Below the pieces are notes generated by a model. The model had not been told where the DNA came from. It did no database searches and worked only from the letters and a program-made list of their open reading frames with translations. Of a DNA stretch of 13,177 bases, positions 6,342 to 13,160 are shown piece after piece (the first letter of the stretch is position 1; each line of letters opens with the position of its first letter). The stretch covers positions 1-13,177 of the forward strand of contig NZ_DASYHS010000077.1 in assembly GCF_035998295.1 (NCBI RefSeq), read 5' to 3'. The position numbers and the translations under genes were made by a program. The stretch comes from DASYHS01 sp035998295. GTDB taxonomy: Bacteria > Pseudomonadota > Alphaproteobacteria > Azospirillales > Azospirillaceae.

Positions 6342-7400
6342 ATGCCCCGTATCCGAGCGTTCGCGCCGGTGGCGGCGTTCCTGCTGGCACTGCTGCTCGC
6401 GGCTCCCGCTCTCGCCCAGGTCGAGGTGGAAGGTCCCGGCGCGGGCGAAGGCGGCACGGTCGCGCCGGGGCTGGAACTGCCTGCGCCCGAGGCCGAGCCG
6501 CCCGCGGCGGACGTCCAGCTCTACATGCCGGAGGAGGATCAGCTGATCGGCCGGCTGACGATCCCCAACCGGTCGCTCGCCACCCTCGTCCAGCCGGAAG
6601 GCCGGACCTGGCGCGCGTTCCGCATGGAGACGCTGTTCTGGATCGCCGGGATCGTGATCCTGGGCACGCTCGCGGCGCTGGCGGCCTTCTATTTCTGGCG
6701 CGGCACGATCCGGATCGACCGTGGGCGGTCGGACCGCTGGGTCCCGCGCTTCAACGGGCTGGAGCGCTTCGCCCATTGGACGACCGCCCTGTCCTTCATC
6801 GCGCTGGCGCTGACCGGGCTCATCGTCACCTTCGGGCGCTTCCTGCTGATCCCCCTCATGGGCCACGACGCCTTCACGGCGACGTCGGAGGTCTCCAAGA
6901 ACCTGCACAACTTCTCCAGCGTGCCCTTCGTGCTCGGCCTCGTGCTGATGCTGGCGCTCTGGATCCGCGACAACCTGCCGACCCGTGCCGACCTCGTGTG
7001 GCTGAAGCATGGCGGCGGCATGTTCAGCAGGAACGCCTCCTTCCATCCCGAATCGGGCCGGTTCAACGCGGGACAGAAAGGGATCTTCTGGGCCGTCGTC
7101 CTGGGCGGCATCGCCATGACCGTCACCGGCATCATGCTGATGACGCCCTTCTACGTGACCGGCGTCAGCGGCATGCAGATCGCGCATGTGGTCCACGCCA
7201 TCCTGGCCGCGCTGATGATCGCGATGATCCTCGGCCACATCTACATCGGCACGATCGGCATGGAAGGCGCGTTCGACGCGATGGGCAAGGGCGAGGTCGA
7301 CGAGAACTGGGCGATCGAGCATCACCGCGGCTGGTACGAGGCGCAGCGCGACGCCGGACGGCAGCCGGCGCCCGGCACCCGCCCCGCAGGCGCCGACTAG
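6342..7400 (+). CDS. Formate dehydrogenase gamma subunit, cytochrome b556 membrane anchor
   Basis: This 352-aa integral membrane protein begins with a Sec-type signal (residues 1-25, ending PALAQ) and a Pro/Glu-rich linker (30-58). About five membrane spans follow, near 97-119, 147-171, 192-209, 250-270 and 282-303. Haem-ligand candidates by alignment logic with FdnI are H145 (ERFAHW), H189 (NLHNF), H285 (HVVHA) and H299 (LGHIY); the H285-H299 spacing of 14 matches the FdnI pair. The subunit should accept electrons from the beta subunit and reduce quinone. The N-terminal extension with its own signal is typical of the FDH3-type gamma subunit. GGGAGGAG precedes the ATG. It ends only 13 bp from a convergent gene, with no terminator seen. 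Confidence 0.93.
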   Translation: MPRIRAFAPVAAFLLALLLAAPALAQVEVEGPGAGEGGTVAPGLELPAPEAEPPAADVQLYMPEEDQLIGRLTIPNRSLATLVQPEGRTWRAFRMETLFWIAGIVILGTLAALAAFYFWRGTIRIDRGRSDRWVPRFNGLERFAHWTTALSFIALALTGLIVTFGRFLLIPLMGHDAFTATSEVSKNLHNFSSVPFVLGLVLMLALWIRDNLPTRADLVWLKHGGGMFSRNASFHPESGRFNAGQKGIFWAVVLGGIAMTVTGIMLMTPFYVTGVSGMQIAHVVHAILAALMIAMILGHIYIGTIGMEGAFDAMGKGEVDENWAIEHHRGWYEAQRDAGRQPAPGTRPAGAD

Positions 7401-7413
7401 CGACGTCCCCGCC

Positions 7414-7824
7414 TCACGGCTCGGTGTAGGACGAGGGGACGATGCGCAGGTCGTGGCCGCCGGGATCCCGTCGCAGGATCAGGCCGGCCTGACGCTCGGA
7501 GAAGGCCGGCAGGTAGTCGATCGTGACCTCGCCGGCCTCCACCACCGCCGTACCCTGGCGCAGTTCCGCCACGACGCGCAGCGACGCCGCGGTGACGGCG
7601 CCGTCGTTGCGCACGCGGAACCGGACGACCCAGCCGTCGCCGGCCCGCTCGACCCGCACCTGATCGGCCGAAACCACCGGGACGCCGCCCTCATGAGCGA
7701 GTGCGAAGAATGCCATGTAGCCGATCATGGCGAGCAGGAGGGCGAGCCCGAGAAGGGCGACCGCCCACTCCCAGGGCGAGGTCGACGTTCCTCCACTGCT
7801 CCGTTCCATCCCGCCCACCCGCAT
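7414..7824 (-). CDS. TIGR02588 family membrane-anchored protein
   Basis: This 136-aa protein has one N-terminal membrane span (about residues 19-42, WAVALLGLALLLAMIGYMAF). A predicted extracytoplasmic beta-rich domain follows, with VRVERAGDGWVVRFRVRNDG and VVEAGEVTIDYLPAFSERQAGLILRRDP. This is the pattern of TIGR02588, a family of unknown function normally encoded beside TIGR02587. That is the arrangement here, with a 9-bp gap after the TIGR02587 stop. The C-terminal domain resembles immunoglobulin-like or CARDB-like folds in its spacing of strands and NDG turn, but that is inference. The start may instead be the ATG at 7809 (MERSSGG); the ribosome-binding evidence does not decide. Confidence 0.88.
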   Translation of the reverse strand: MRVGGMERSSGGTSTSPWEWAVALLGLALLLAMIGYMAFFALAHEGGVPVVSADQVRVERAGDGWVVRFRVRNDGAVTAASLRVVAELRQGTAVVEAGEVTIDYLPAFSERQAGLILRRDPGGHDLRIVPSSYTEP

Positions 7825-7833
7825 TCTCCCGTT

Positions 7834-8676
7834 TTACACGATCAGGCGGGCCGCCGCGGCGCCGATCGAGCACGGAAACCCCAGCACGACGCAGGCGCTG
7901 GCCAGTTCCGCCCCGCCGGTTCCCTCCATTCGGCCGAACGTCCACAGCAGATAGAGGCAGATGGCCAGGACGATGGTGTAGCCGACCACCGTGTAGCGAA
8001 GGAACAGGCCCATGAAGGTTGCGCCGGGTCGCCTCGGCGGCGAGCCGGGGAACTCGACCGCGAACACGAACCCGTGCATCAGGGCCAGCGACAGAGCGGC
8101 CAGCGCGATCTCCCGGGGCGGTTCCATCATGTAGGACAGCAGCACGATCTCTTCCGTCGGCGCGATGTTGAGGCCGAGGAAGAGCGCCCCCACGGCCATC
8201 AGGAACAGCGCACCCGGATAGTTGGCCTCTTCGCGCCGTTCGTCCCTGGTCTGCCGCCTGTCACCAGTCTGCGCACGCGCGAGCATCGCGCCGACGCTCC
8301 CCGGAAAGGTCTGGAGCGCGATCTTGCCGACGACCTCGCGCGGCGGCATGTCCAGAGTCACGACATCCAGCACGAACAGAACGACCGCCGACATCACGAC
8401 CGCGATCGTGATCGCGACGAAGGCGTCGGCCACCATGTCCCTCAGGCCCTCGGTCGGTTTGAAGCCGCTGACGACGCCCAGGCCGACCAGCAGCGGGACC
8501 AGGACGACCAGCAGCAGGATCAGCTTCCACGGGTCGATGTAGAAGCCGATCCACCACATCTCCATGGTCATCAGCATCGGCAGCGCGAAGATCAGCGCCC
8601 CGGCGAACGCCCGGGCGAGACCGACGAAGAACGCGCGATGCCCAGCCTGCTCGTGACGAGGCCGGGTGGCCGTCAA
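7834..8676 (-). CDS. TIGR02587 family polytopic membrane protein
   Basis: This 280-aa protein has about seven or eight membrane spans, including segments near 22-40, 50-70, 82-107, 153-172, 188-207, 224-247 and 257-278. Family features include the early GLARAFAGALIFALPMLMTMEMWW segment, a cytoplasmic loop GKIALQTFPGSVGAMLARAQ, and ALFLGLNIAPTEEIVLLSYMM near 165-184. The loop at 133-152 is charged (GDRRQTRDERREE). Its function is unknown; it forms a conserved two-gene unit with TIGR02588. The start is a TTG at 8676 that overlaps the stop of the upstream 57-aa gene (TTGA); no ATG or GTG is available before the first membrane span. Confidence 0.87.
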   Translation of the reverse strand: MTATRPRHEQAGHRAFFVGLARAFAGALIFALPMLMTMEMWWIGFYIDPWKLILLLVVLVPLLVGLGVVSGFKPTEGLRDMVADAFVAITIAVVMSAVVLFVLDVVTLDMPPREVVGKIALQTFPGSVGAMLARAQTGDRRQTRDERREEANYPGALFLMAVGALFLGLNIAPTEEIVLLSYMMEPPREIALAALSLALMHGFVFAVEFPGSPPRRPGATFMGLFLRYTVVGYTIVLAICLYLLWTFGRMEGTGGAELASACVVLGFPCSIGAAAARLIV

Positions 8677-8846
8677 CTCTGCTCGCCCCAGCCGAGCCCG
8701 CGGTTCTCAACCTCGCCTCCTTCCGGCCGGGCGCTCTCGGTCGAGTACGCCTCCGTCGCGGTGACGGTAGCCATCTCGTCGAGGACGAACCCGGTCGCAA
8801 CCACGGCCAGGGCGAAGAACACCAGTGCCAGTAGGAATGCCTTCAT
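8673..8846 (-). CDS. 57-aa single-span membrane peptide of unknown function
   Basis: The ATG at 8846 (MKAFLLALVFFALAVVATGF) follows a GGGAGGTCG ribosome-binding site; the longer frame from 8873 adds nine residues without a better site. A hydrophobic N-terminal segment (residues 3-21) is either a membrane anchor or an uncleaved signal. The short tail contains ATEAYSTESARPEGGE. Its stop overlaps the TTG start of the TIGR02587 gene, which implies translational coupling and a shared task in the membrane. I do not recognise a named family. The codon use and tight packing make it a real gene rather than a chance frame. Confidence 0.72.
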   Translation of the reverse strand: MKAFLLALVFFALAVVATGFVLDEMATVTATEAYSTESARPEGGEVENRGLGWGEQS

Positions 8847-8924
8847 GGACGCGACCTCCCGCTCCTCAAACACGGAACCCCCCGGTCCCGTTGCCTGACA
8901 TCCGGAAGCGCGATACGCGGTCCG

Positions 8925-9269
8925 CTAGTTGCGGCGGAACCGGCGCAGCAGGCGGCGCCACCAACGCTCGCCTCGTACGACCATGGCCGCGGTGGGCCGC
9001 TTCAGCAGTGCTATGTCCAGCGCCAGCAGGATCATGCCGAGCGGCAGCATCCAGATGCCCAGGCCGGGGAGCACGGCGAACACGCCGCCGACCATCAGCA
9101 GGATGCCGACGGGGATGCGGATCCAGCTCGCCGACGGCTTGCGCAGATGGGCGAGCCAAGCGCCGAACACGGCGGGGAGCAACCGTTCCGCGCGATCGAA
9201 GCGGCGCCCGAGGATTCGGTCGGCCTTGGCCATCGGGTCGCGACGGCGGTCCAGTTTGGTTCGGGTCAT
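8925..9269 (-). CDS. Small membrane protein, PGPGW-like
   Basis: This 114-aa protein has two closely spaced hydrophobic segments (about residues 51-68 and 72-90). Between and around them it reads RIPVGILLMVGGVFAVLPGLGIWMLPLGMILLALDIALLKRP, given here in pieces: RIPVGILLMVGG, VLPGLGIWMLPLG, LLALDIALLKRP. This resembles the PGPGW family of putative transmembrane proteins, with PGLGIW in place of the name motif. The N- and C-termini are strongly basic (RRFDRAERLL; RGERWWRRLLRRFRRN), consistent with cytoplasmic tails. The start could be ATG 9269 (preceded by GAAGGGC) or ATG 9233. It lies 52 bp after the antiporter stop. The function is unknown. Confidence 0.78.
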   Translation of the reverse strand: MTRTKLDRRRDPMAKADRILGRRFDRAERLLPAVFGAWLAHLRKPSASWIRIPVGILLMVGGVFAVLPGLGIWMLPLGMILLALDIALLKRPTAAMVVRGERWWRRLLRRFRRN

Positions 9270-9321
9270 GCCCTTCAGATGAGGAGCGTACGCTTCCGCT
9301 GCAATGATGTGCGTTCCGAGG

Positions 9322-11034
9322 CTACGGACCGCCCGCGGACGACCGGCGGGCAGCCCGCTCCTCCCCCGCTTCGGCCGCCTCCTTCTCCATCAGCCGGTCC
9401 ACGGCCTCGTAGGCGGCATCGCGGAACGGCGTCAGCACCAGGTCGACGCCGAGCCGCTCGAGTTCCATCGCGTCGCGCGCATCGTGGCTGGTCAGCGCGA
9501 CCCGGCCGGCGTAGCCCGCTTCGCGGATCGAGCGGAACACGACCAGCCGCGCGTCGTTCTGCGTGAGCGGCCCCAGATGCGGCGGGAACGCCACCACCAC
9601 CCATCCGGCACCGCGCAAGGGCAGCTCGGCCGGATACTCGGGATCGGCGGCGTCGCCATAGGCGGCCGGCATGCCGAGCTTGCGCCACCGCTCGACCGCC
9701 TCGGGGTCGAAGTCGATGCCGAGCACGCGGTGGCCCCGCGCGTGCAGCCCCCGGCCGATCTCGCGGCCGTAGCGCCCGAGGCCGAACAGGATCACGTCGA
9801 AGGGCTGGTCGGACTGGCTCGGGTCCAGCCTGGTTTCGCGGTGCGGTACCTTGCGCTCGAACGGGGTCAGCAACGGCTCGACCAGCGCGTAGAGACGATG
9901 GGAGTAGACGATCATGTACGTCGACAGGGTGATCGTCACCAGCCCGACCAGCGTCACCAGCCCGACCGCCCGGTCGTCGACATGGCCCAGCGCCAGGCCC
10001 ATCGCGATGAACACCAGGGAGAACTCGCTGATCTGGGCGACGGTCAGCCCCGCGAGCAGCCCGGTGCGCTTGCGGTAGCCCATCGCCCCCATGATCGCCA
10101 GCACGATGAGCGGGTTGCCGACCAGGACGAAGACCGACAGCACCAGGGCCGGCCCTACCTGCTCGCCCAGCACGTCGAGGTCGAGGCCGGCTCCCAGCCC
10201 GATGAAGAAGAACAGCAGCAGGAAGTCGCGCAGGCTGGACAGGCGCGAGGATATCGCCTCGCGATAGGCGGTCGAGGCGAGCGACACGCCGGCCAGCAAT
10301 CCTCCCAGCTCCATGCCGAGGCCGAGCCAGTCGGCGACAGCGGCCAGGATCACCGCCCAGCCGATCGCGAAGGTCACGAGCAGCTCGGGCGTACGGGCCA
10401 GGCGCCGGAGCAGCGGGTTCGCCGCGTAGCGGCCGAAGGCGATGATCGTCACGGCCAGCACCGTACCGCTCGCGAGCACCTCGACGAGCCCGAGGCCCGA
10501 CGGGCTCGCCTGGCTCCCGAGGCCGATGGCCGACAGGGCGACCATCGCGACGACGACGACCAGGTCCTGTACGATCAGGAAGCCGAGCGCGATGCGGCCG
10601 TGCAGCGAGTCGACCTCCCGCTTGTCGGAGAGCAGCTTGACGATGATGATCGTGCTCGAGAACGTCAGCGCCACCGCGACATAGGCGGCGGTCACCGCGT
10701 CGAAGCCGAGCGCCAGGCAGATCGCGAACCCCAGCGCCGACGTGAACACCACCTGCCCCATGCCGGTCGCGACCGCGACGAAGCCGAGCGTTCGCACGAG
10801 CTGCACGTCCAGTTTCAGCCCGACCAGGAACAGCAGGATGGCGATGCCGGTCTCGGCGAGGAGCTCGATGTACTCGGTCGTGTGGACGAGGTCGATGGCG
10901 TCGGGCCCCGCCAGGATGCCGACCGCCATGAAGCCGACCAGGAGCGGCTGGCGCAGCATCTGGCCGACCAGCCCGACGAGGCAGGCGAGCGCCAGGAGGG
11001 CGGCGATCTCGTAGAAGGGAGACGCATGGATCAT
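9322..11034 (-). CDS. CPA2-family monovalent cation:proton antiporter with C-terminal TrkA-N domain
   Basis: The start is ATG 11034 (MIHASPFYEI), whose ATGA overlaps the stop of the upstream universal stress gene. The frame stays open for about 1.1 kb further upstream, but that is shadow sequence. The 570-aa protein has a Na/H-exchanger-type domain with about 12 spans (residues 8-385). It contains the conserved LTFSSTIIIVKLLSDKRE segment (123-140) and IVQDL with D157, as in KefB/KefC/YbaL proteins. A Rossmann-type TrkA-N (RCK) domain begins near 410 with the nucleotide motif GLGRYG, followed by GIDFDPE and VALTSHD segments. No TrkA-C domain follows. K+ or Na+ efflux in exchange for protons, gated by NAD(H) or a related ligand, is expected from the family; the ion is not shown by sequence. 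Confidence 0.93.
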   Translation of the reverse strand: MIHASPFYEIAALLALACLVGLVGQMLRQPLLVGFMAVGILAGPDAIDLVHTTEYIELLAETGIAILLFLVGLKLDVQLVRTLGFVAVATGMGQVVFTSALGFAICLALGFDAVTAAYVAVALTFSSTIIIVKLLSDKREVDSLHGRIALGFLIVQDLVVVVAMVALSAIGLGSQASPSGLGLVEVLASGTVLAVTIIAFGRYAANPLLRRLARTPELLVTFAIGWAVILAAVADWLGLGMELGGLLAGVSLASTAYREAISSRLSSLRDFLLLFFFIGLGAGLDLDVLGEQVGPALVLSVFVLVGNPLIVLAIMGAMGYRKRTGLLAGLTVAQISEFSLVFIAMGLALGHVDDRAVGLVTLVGLVTITLSTYMIVYSHRLYALVEPLLTPFERKVPHRETRLDPSQSDQPFDVILFGLGRYGREIGRGLHARGHRVLGIDFDPEAVERWRKLGMPAAYGDAADPEYPAELPLRGAGWVVVAFPPHLGPLTQNDARLVVFRSIREAGYAGRVALTSHDARDAMELERLGVDLVLTPFRDAAYEAVDRLMEKEAAEAGEERAARRSSAGGP

Positions 11035-11840
11035 CGGCCACCCCGCGCCACGAGGAGGTCGCAGGGCGGGTCCCGCAGCAGGGCCTCCGCCACGCTGCCG
11101 AGGAAGGCGTGCGCGACGCCCGTCCGCCCATGCGTGCCGACGGCCAGCAGATCCGCGCCGGTCCGCCCGACCTCCTCGCGCAGGACGGTCAGGACGGCGC
11201 CCTGCCTCACCGCGGTCTCGACCTTGACGCCCGGTGGCGCCGCCAGCCCCGACGCCGCCTCGTGCAGGCCGGCCTCGGCCGCCCGTTGCGCGTCTGCGAC
11301 CGCCTCGGCCCGGGAGCCGGCGAAGGGAAGGTCGAAGGCCTGGACGAGCCGGACCGTGCCGCCCTCCATCAGGCCGAACGCGGATTCCGCCGCCGCCTTC
11401 CAGACGCCCGTCGGATCGGCGCCGACGACCACCTCGCGGTAGGGGGCGGCCGGCCGGTCGCCGACCACCAGGACCGGCGTCGGGGCGGCACGGGACAGGC
11501 GTTCCGCCGTGGCGCCGCGGAGCAGGTCGACCAGACCGTCCGCCCCGTGGGCACCGATGACGATCAGGTCGGCGTCCAGCAGCTCCGCCTGACGGCCGAT
11601 CTGGGCCGCCGCCTCCCCGGTCGAGATCACAACCGCCGCGTCCGCCGCACCGGTTGCCTCCAGGCGCGTCCTGACGTCGCGCTCGGCGGCGTCGCGGTCT
11701 GCGCGCCGGCCGACGCCGGACGGGGGGAGGACGTGCAGCGCCGTGAGCCGGCAGCCGTTCTCCCGCGCCAGCAGGACGGTGCGGGCGAGAGCCCGGTCCG
11801 CGCTGCCCGACAGATCGGTGGCGACGAGCAGATGGTCCAT
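11031..11840 (-). CDS. Universal stress protein with two tandem UspA domains
   Basis: This 269-aa protein contains two UspA folds. Domain 1 (1-127) begins HLLVATDLSGSADRAL and ends with GAHGADGLVDLLRGAT (G96, G99, G109). Domain 2 (about 134-267) begins EVVVGADPTG and ends with GTHGRTGVAHAFLGS (G235, G238, G248). Both copies keep the G-2x-G-9x-G nucleotide-binding pattern, so both may bind ATP; domain 1 ends GA rather than the usual GS/GT. The gene overlaps the antiporter start by 4 bp, so the two products are probably made together, and a regulatory role toward the antiporter is a reasonable inference. It is the first gene of the minus-strand cluster. Confidence 0.93.
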   Translation of the reverse strand: MDHLLVATDLSGSADRALARTVLLARENGCRLTALHVLPPSGVGRRADRDAAERDVRTRLEATGAADAAVVISTGEAAAQIGRQAELLDADLIVIGAHGADGLVDLLRGATAERLSRAAPTPVLVVGDRPAAPYREVVVGADPTGVWKAAAESAFGLMEGGTVRLVQAFDLPFAGSRAEAVADAQRAAEAGLHEAASGLAAPPGVKVETAVRQGAVLTVLREEVGRTGADLLAVGTHGRTGVAHAFLGSVAEALLRDPPCDLLVARGGR

Positions 11841-11876
11841 CGTGGCATCCTCGGGTGGAACGGCGCTGCATCATGT

Positions 11877-11934
11877 CCGGCGGGCCGCCGGATGAAAACC
11901 GGAATCGACCGGTCGGGCTCCTCGACCGGACGGG
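11877..11934. promoter_or_regulatory. Palindrome and 13-bp direct repeat upstream of the stress-protein gene
   Basis: CCGGCGG-G-CCGCCGG (11877-11891) is a perfect 7-bp-arm palindrome. TCGACCGGTCGGG (11905-11917) and TCGACCGGACGGG (11922-11934) form a direct repeat with 17-bp periodicity and one mismatch. All lie in the 199-bp gap between the divergent universal stress gene (start 11840) and the small membrane protein gene (start 12040). They are candidate regulator-binding sites; at this GC content some chance symmetry is expected. No convincing sigma-70 promoter is visible in the gap. Confidence 0.4.
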
Positions 11935-12039
11935 GGTTGACGGCCCCGGCGGTGGACCGCTCGGAACCGCGGGAAAGGTGAGTTTGTTGGAAGGCGTGAC
12001 ACCGCGCCCACGCACGGGCCGCCCACAGACGGAACGAGT

Positions 12040-12315
12040 ATGGAAGATCCCACTGGCTTGCTCTGGTCCCTCGCGATCGTGATCGGACCCATCGCTCTCG
12101 GCGCGGCCCTGGTCTACGGGGTCATGCACACGCGGCGAACGCGCACCCGCTCGCGCTTCGGGCCTCATCCCGGGACCAACAGTCCGCCGCGCCACGTCAC
12201 CGAGACGGCGACCGAGGCGCGCCAGGGCGAGACCCGCGGCGTCCTGCGCTACATGCTCGCCTTCGGGCTCATCGGCGTCGTGGTGGCCATGATCATCATC
12301 TACGCCCTGGTGTAG
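12040..12315 (+). CDS. 91-aa membrane protein with two predicted spans, unknown function
   Basis: The ATG at 12040 (MEDPTGLLWS) follows a GGAACGAG segment that may serve as a weak ribosome-binding site. Two hydrophobic helices are predicted at about residues 8-28 (LWSLAIVIGPIALGAALVYG) and 67-90 (LRYMLAFGLIGVVVAMIIIY). They are joined by a basic, Thr/Arg-rich loop (HTRRTRTRSRF) that is probably cytoplasmic. I do not recognise a named family. It is divergent from the universal stress/antiporter cluster and upstream of the terminase-like gene, with which it shares the strand but probably not the promoter. Confidence 0.68.
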   Translation: MEDPTGLLWSLAIVIGPIALGAALVYGVMHTRRTRTRSRFGPHPGTNSPPRHVTETATEARQGETRGVLRYMLAFGLIGVVVAMIIIYALV

Positions 12316-12339
12316 CGGCCGCCCGGAGAGAAAAACCGG

Positions 12340-12368
12340 TAGACGGAGTTCCTATTTTGTTCCATACT
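12340..12368 (+). promoter_or_regulatory. Candidate SOS promoter: LexA box between -35 and -10
   Basis: GTTCCTATTTTGTTC at 12348-12362 is an exact GTTC-N7-GTTC direct repeat, the LexA operator of alphaproteobacteria, with the T-rich spacer usual for such boxes. It fills the 17-bp spacer between TAGACG (12340-12345, 4 of 6 to TTGACA) and CATACT (12363-12368, 4 of 6 to TATAAT). A transcript from about 12375 would reach the GGAAGGAG ribosome-binding site (12383-12390) and GTG start (12398) after some 23 bases. LexA bound here would block the polymerase. Confidence 0.72.
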
Positions 12369-12397
12369 GCCCTTCCCCGATCGGAAGGAGCAGGCCC

Positions 12398-12862
12398 GTG
12401 ACGCTCGACCCCCGCCAGGATCTGTTCTGCCGCCTGGTCGCCAACGGCGCCACGCCCGCCACCGCGGCGCGCATGATCGGCTACGCCGACCCGGCCGCGG
12501 GCGAGGCGCTGCTGGCCGAGCCCGGCATGGGCGAGCGGGTGGCCACATTGTCCGCCGCCCGCGAGGCCGGCCACGCCGCCATGTTCGAGCGGCTGGAGGC
12601 TTGGCTGTCCCACCTGGTCGAGCATTCCATCGCCAACGGCCAGACCGGCCACGCGCTGCGCGCGATCGACCGTCTGATGCAGCTCCACGGCATGAACGGC
12701 AAGGGCAACGGCCGCCTGCCCGCGATCGAGCCGCCAAAGCCCACCCCCGCCCCGATCCTCGACGACCTCGACCTGACCACCCTCCTGCCGTCCGTCGTCG
12801 CCGAACCCCAATTGAACCGCCGCGAGCGCCGCGCCCTCAAATCGATGACGCGCCGCAAGTAA
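12398..12862 (+). CDS. Terminase-small-subunit-like DNA-binding protein, probably SOS-controlled
   Basis: GTG 12398 follows GGAAGGAG with 7-bp spacing and gives 154 aa. The N-terminus (RQDLFCRLVANGATPATAARMIGYAD, residues 6-30, quoted as RQDLFCRLVANG and TPATAARMIGY) resembles the helix-turn-helix opening of phage terminase small subunits. A helical middle (about 45-105) follows, then a Pro-rich linker (107-122), and the tail is basic (LNRRERRALKSMTRRK). No other phage genes, large terminase or portal are nearby, so it is either a relict or a domesticated DNA-binding protein. The LexA box upstream suggests DNA-damage induction. The assignment to terminases is by pattern and is tentative; that it is a real coding gene is more certain. 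Confidence 0.7.
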   Translation: MTLDPRQDLFCRLVANGATPATAARMIGYADPAAGEALLAEPGMGERVATLSAAREAGHAAMFERLEAWLSHLVEHSIANGQTGHALRAIDRLMQLHGMNGKGNGRLPAIEPPKPTPAPILDDLDLTTLLPSVVAEPQLNRRERRALKSMTRRK

Positions 12863-12867
12863 GGTTC

Positions 12868-12930
12868 AACCCCTCTCCCATAGGGAGAGGGAGGGGCCCG
12901 CCGCGTAAAGCGGCGGGAGGGTGAGGGGTT
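12868..12930 (+). repeat. REP-like palindromic element A
   Basis: The element has two hairpins inside an outer inverted repeat. CCCTCTCCC-ATA-GGGAGAGGG (12871-12891) is a perfect 9-bp stem. CCCGCCGC-GTAAA-GCGGCGGG (12897-12917) is a perfect 8-bp stem. The outer arms AACCCCTCTCCC (12868-12879) and GGGTGAGGGGTT (12919-12930) match at 11 of 12 positions. Elements of this CCCTCTCCC...GGGTGAGGGG form are common between genes in alphaproteobacteria. It starts six bases after the stop of the terminase-like gene and could also end its transcript. Confidence 0.8.
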
Positions 12931-12958
12931 ACGCCCTCGCCATTACTGAACCACCATC

Positions 12959-13016
12959 ACCCCTCACCCTTCCCATGCTTCGCATGGGCCCCTTCTCTCT
13001 TCCACAGGGCGAGGGA
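12959..13016 (-). repeat. REP-like palindromic element B, opposite orientation
   Basis: Read on the minus strand, this copy has the order of element A: CCCTCGCCC, a degraded partner, AGGGGCCC, a hairpin, then GGGTGAGGGGT. Its inner hairpin CCCATGC-TTC-GCATGGG (12972-12988) is perfect but differs in sequence from that of A, so pairing is kept while bases change. A and B face each other across 28 bp. Confidence 0.72.
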
Positions 13017-13052
13017 ATATTCCCGCATGTCTTTCCGACAAACATCCAGAGC

Positions 13053-13074
13053 TCCCTCCCCCGCAGGAGAGGGA
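13053..13074 (-). repeat. Partial REP-like hairpin (element C)
   Basis: TCCCTCCCC (13053-13061) pairs with GGAGAGGGA (13066-13074) at 8 of 9 positions. It matches only the first hairpin of elements A and B, so it looks like a decayed or truncated third copy. Confidence 0.5.
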
Positions 13075-13103
13075 ACTTTCCGCCATCGGCCAGGGCTGTG
13101 CCG

Positions 13104-13160
13104 CCCCCACCCCCACACGACCCCCACACGACCCACACAAACCCCCACAAACCCCCACGC
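13104..13160. repeat. C-rich tandem array, right copy (G-quadruplex-capable on the minus strand)
   Basis: C5 runs lie at 13104-13108, 13110-13114, 13121-13125, 13142-13146 and 13152-13156, with a C3 run at 13132-13134. The spacers are again ACACGA and ACAAA. It is a longer version of the array at 139-180, in the same orientation, and ends in the same ACCCCCACGCT. As at the left copy, a TCA triplet (13163-13165) one base beyond could be a minus-strand stop, but too little sequence remains to call a gene. The region 12863-13177 shows nothing else beyond elements A-C. Confidence 0.72.

Noticed and set aside
9285..9294. AGCGTACGCT palindrome upstream of the PGPGW-like gene
   Set aside because: It is a perfect 10-bp palindrome but short, isolated and without partner or conservation evidence; chance is sufficient.
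11035..12195. N-terminal extension of the antiporter frame through the universal stress gene
   Set aside because: The extension is Arg/Gly/Pro-rich shadow sequence of the USP gene; the homologous antiporter begins at MIHASPFYEI (11034).
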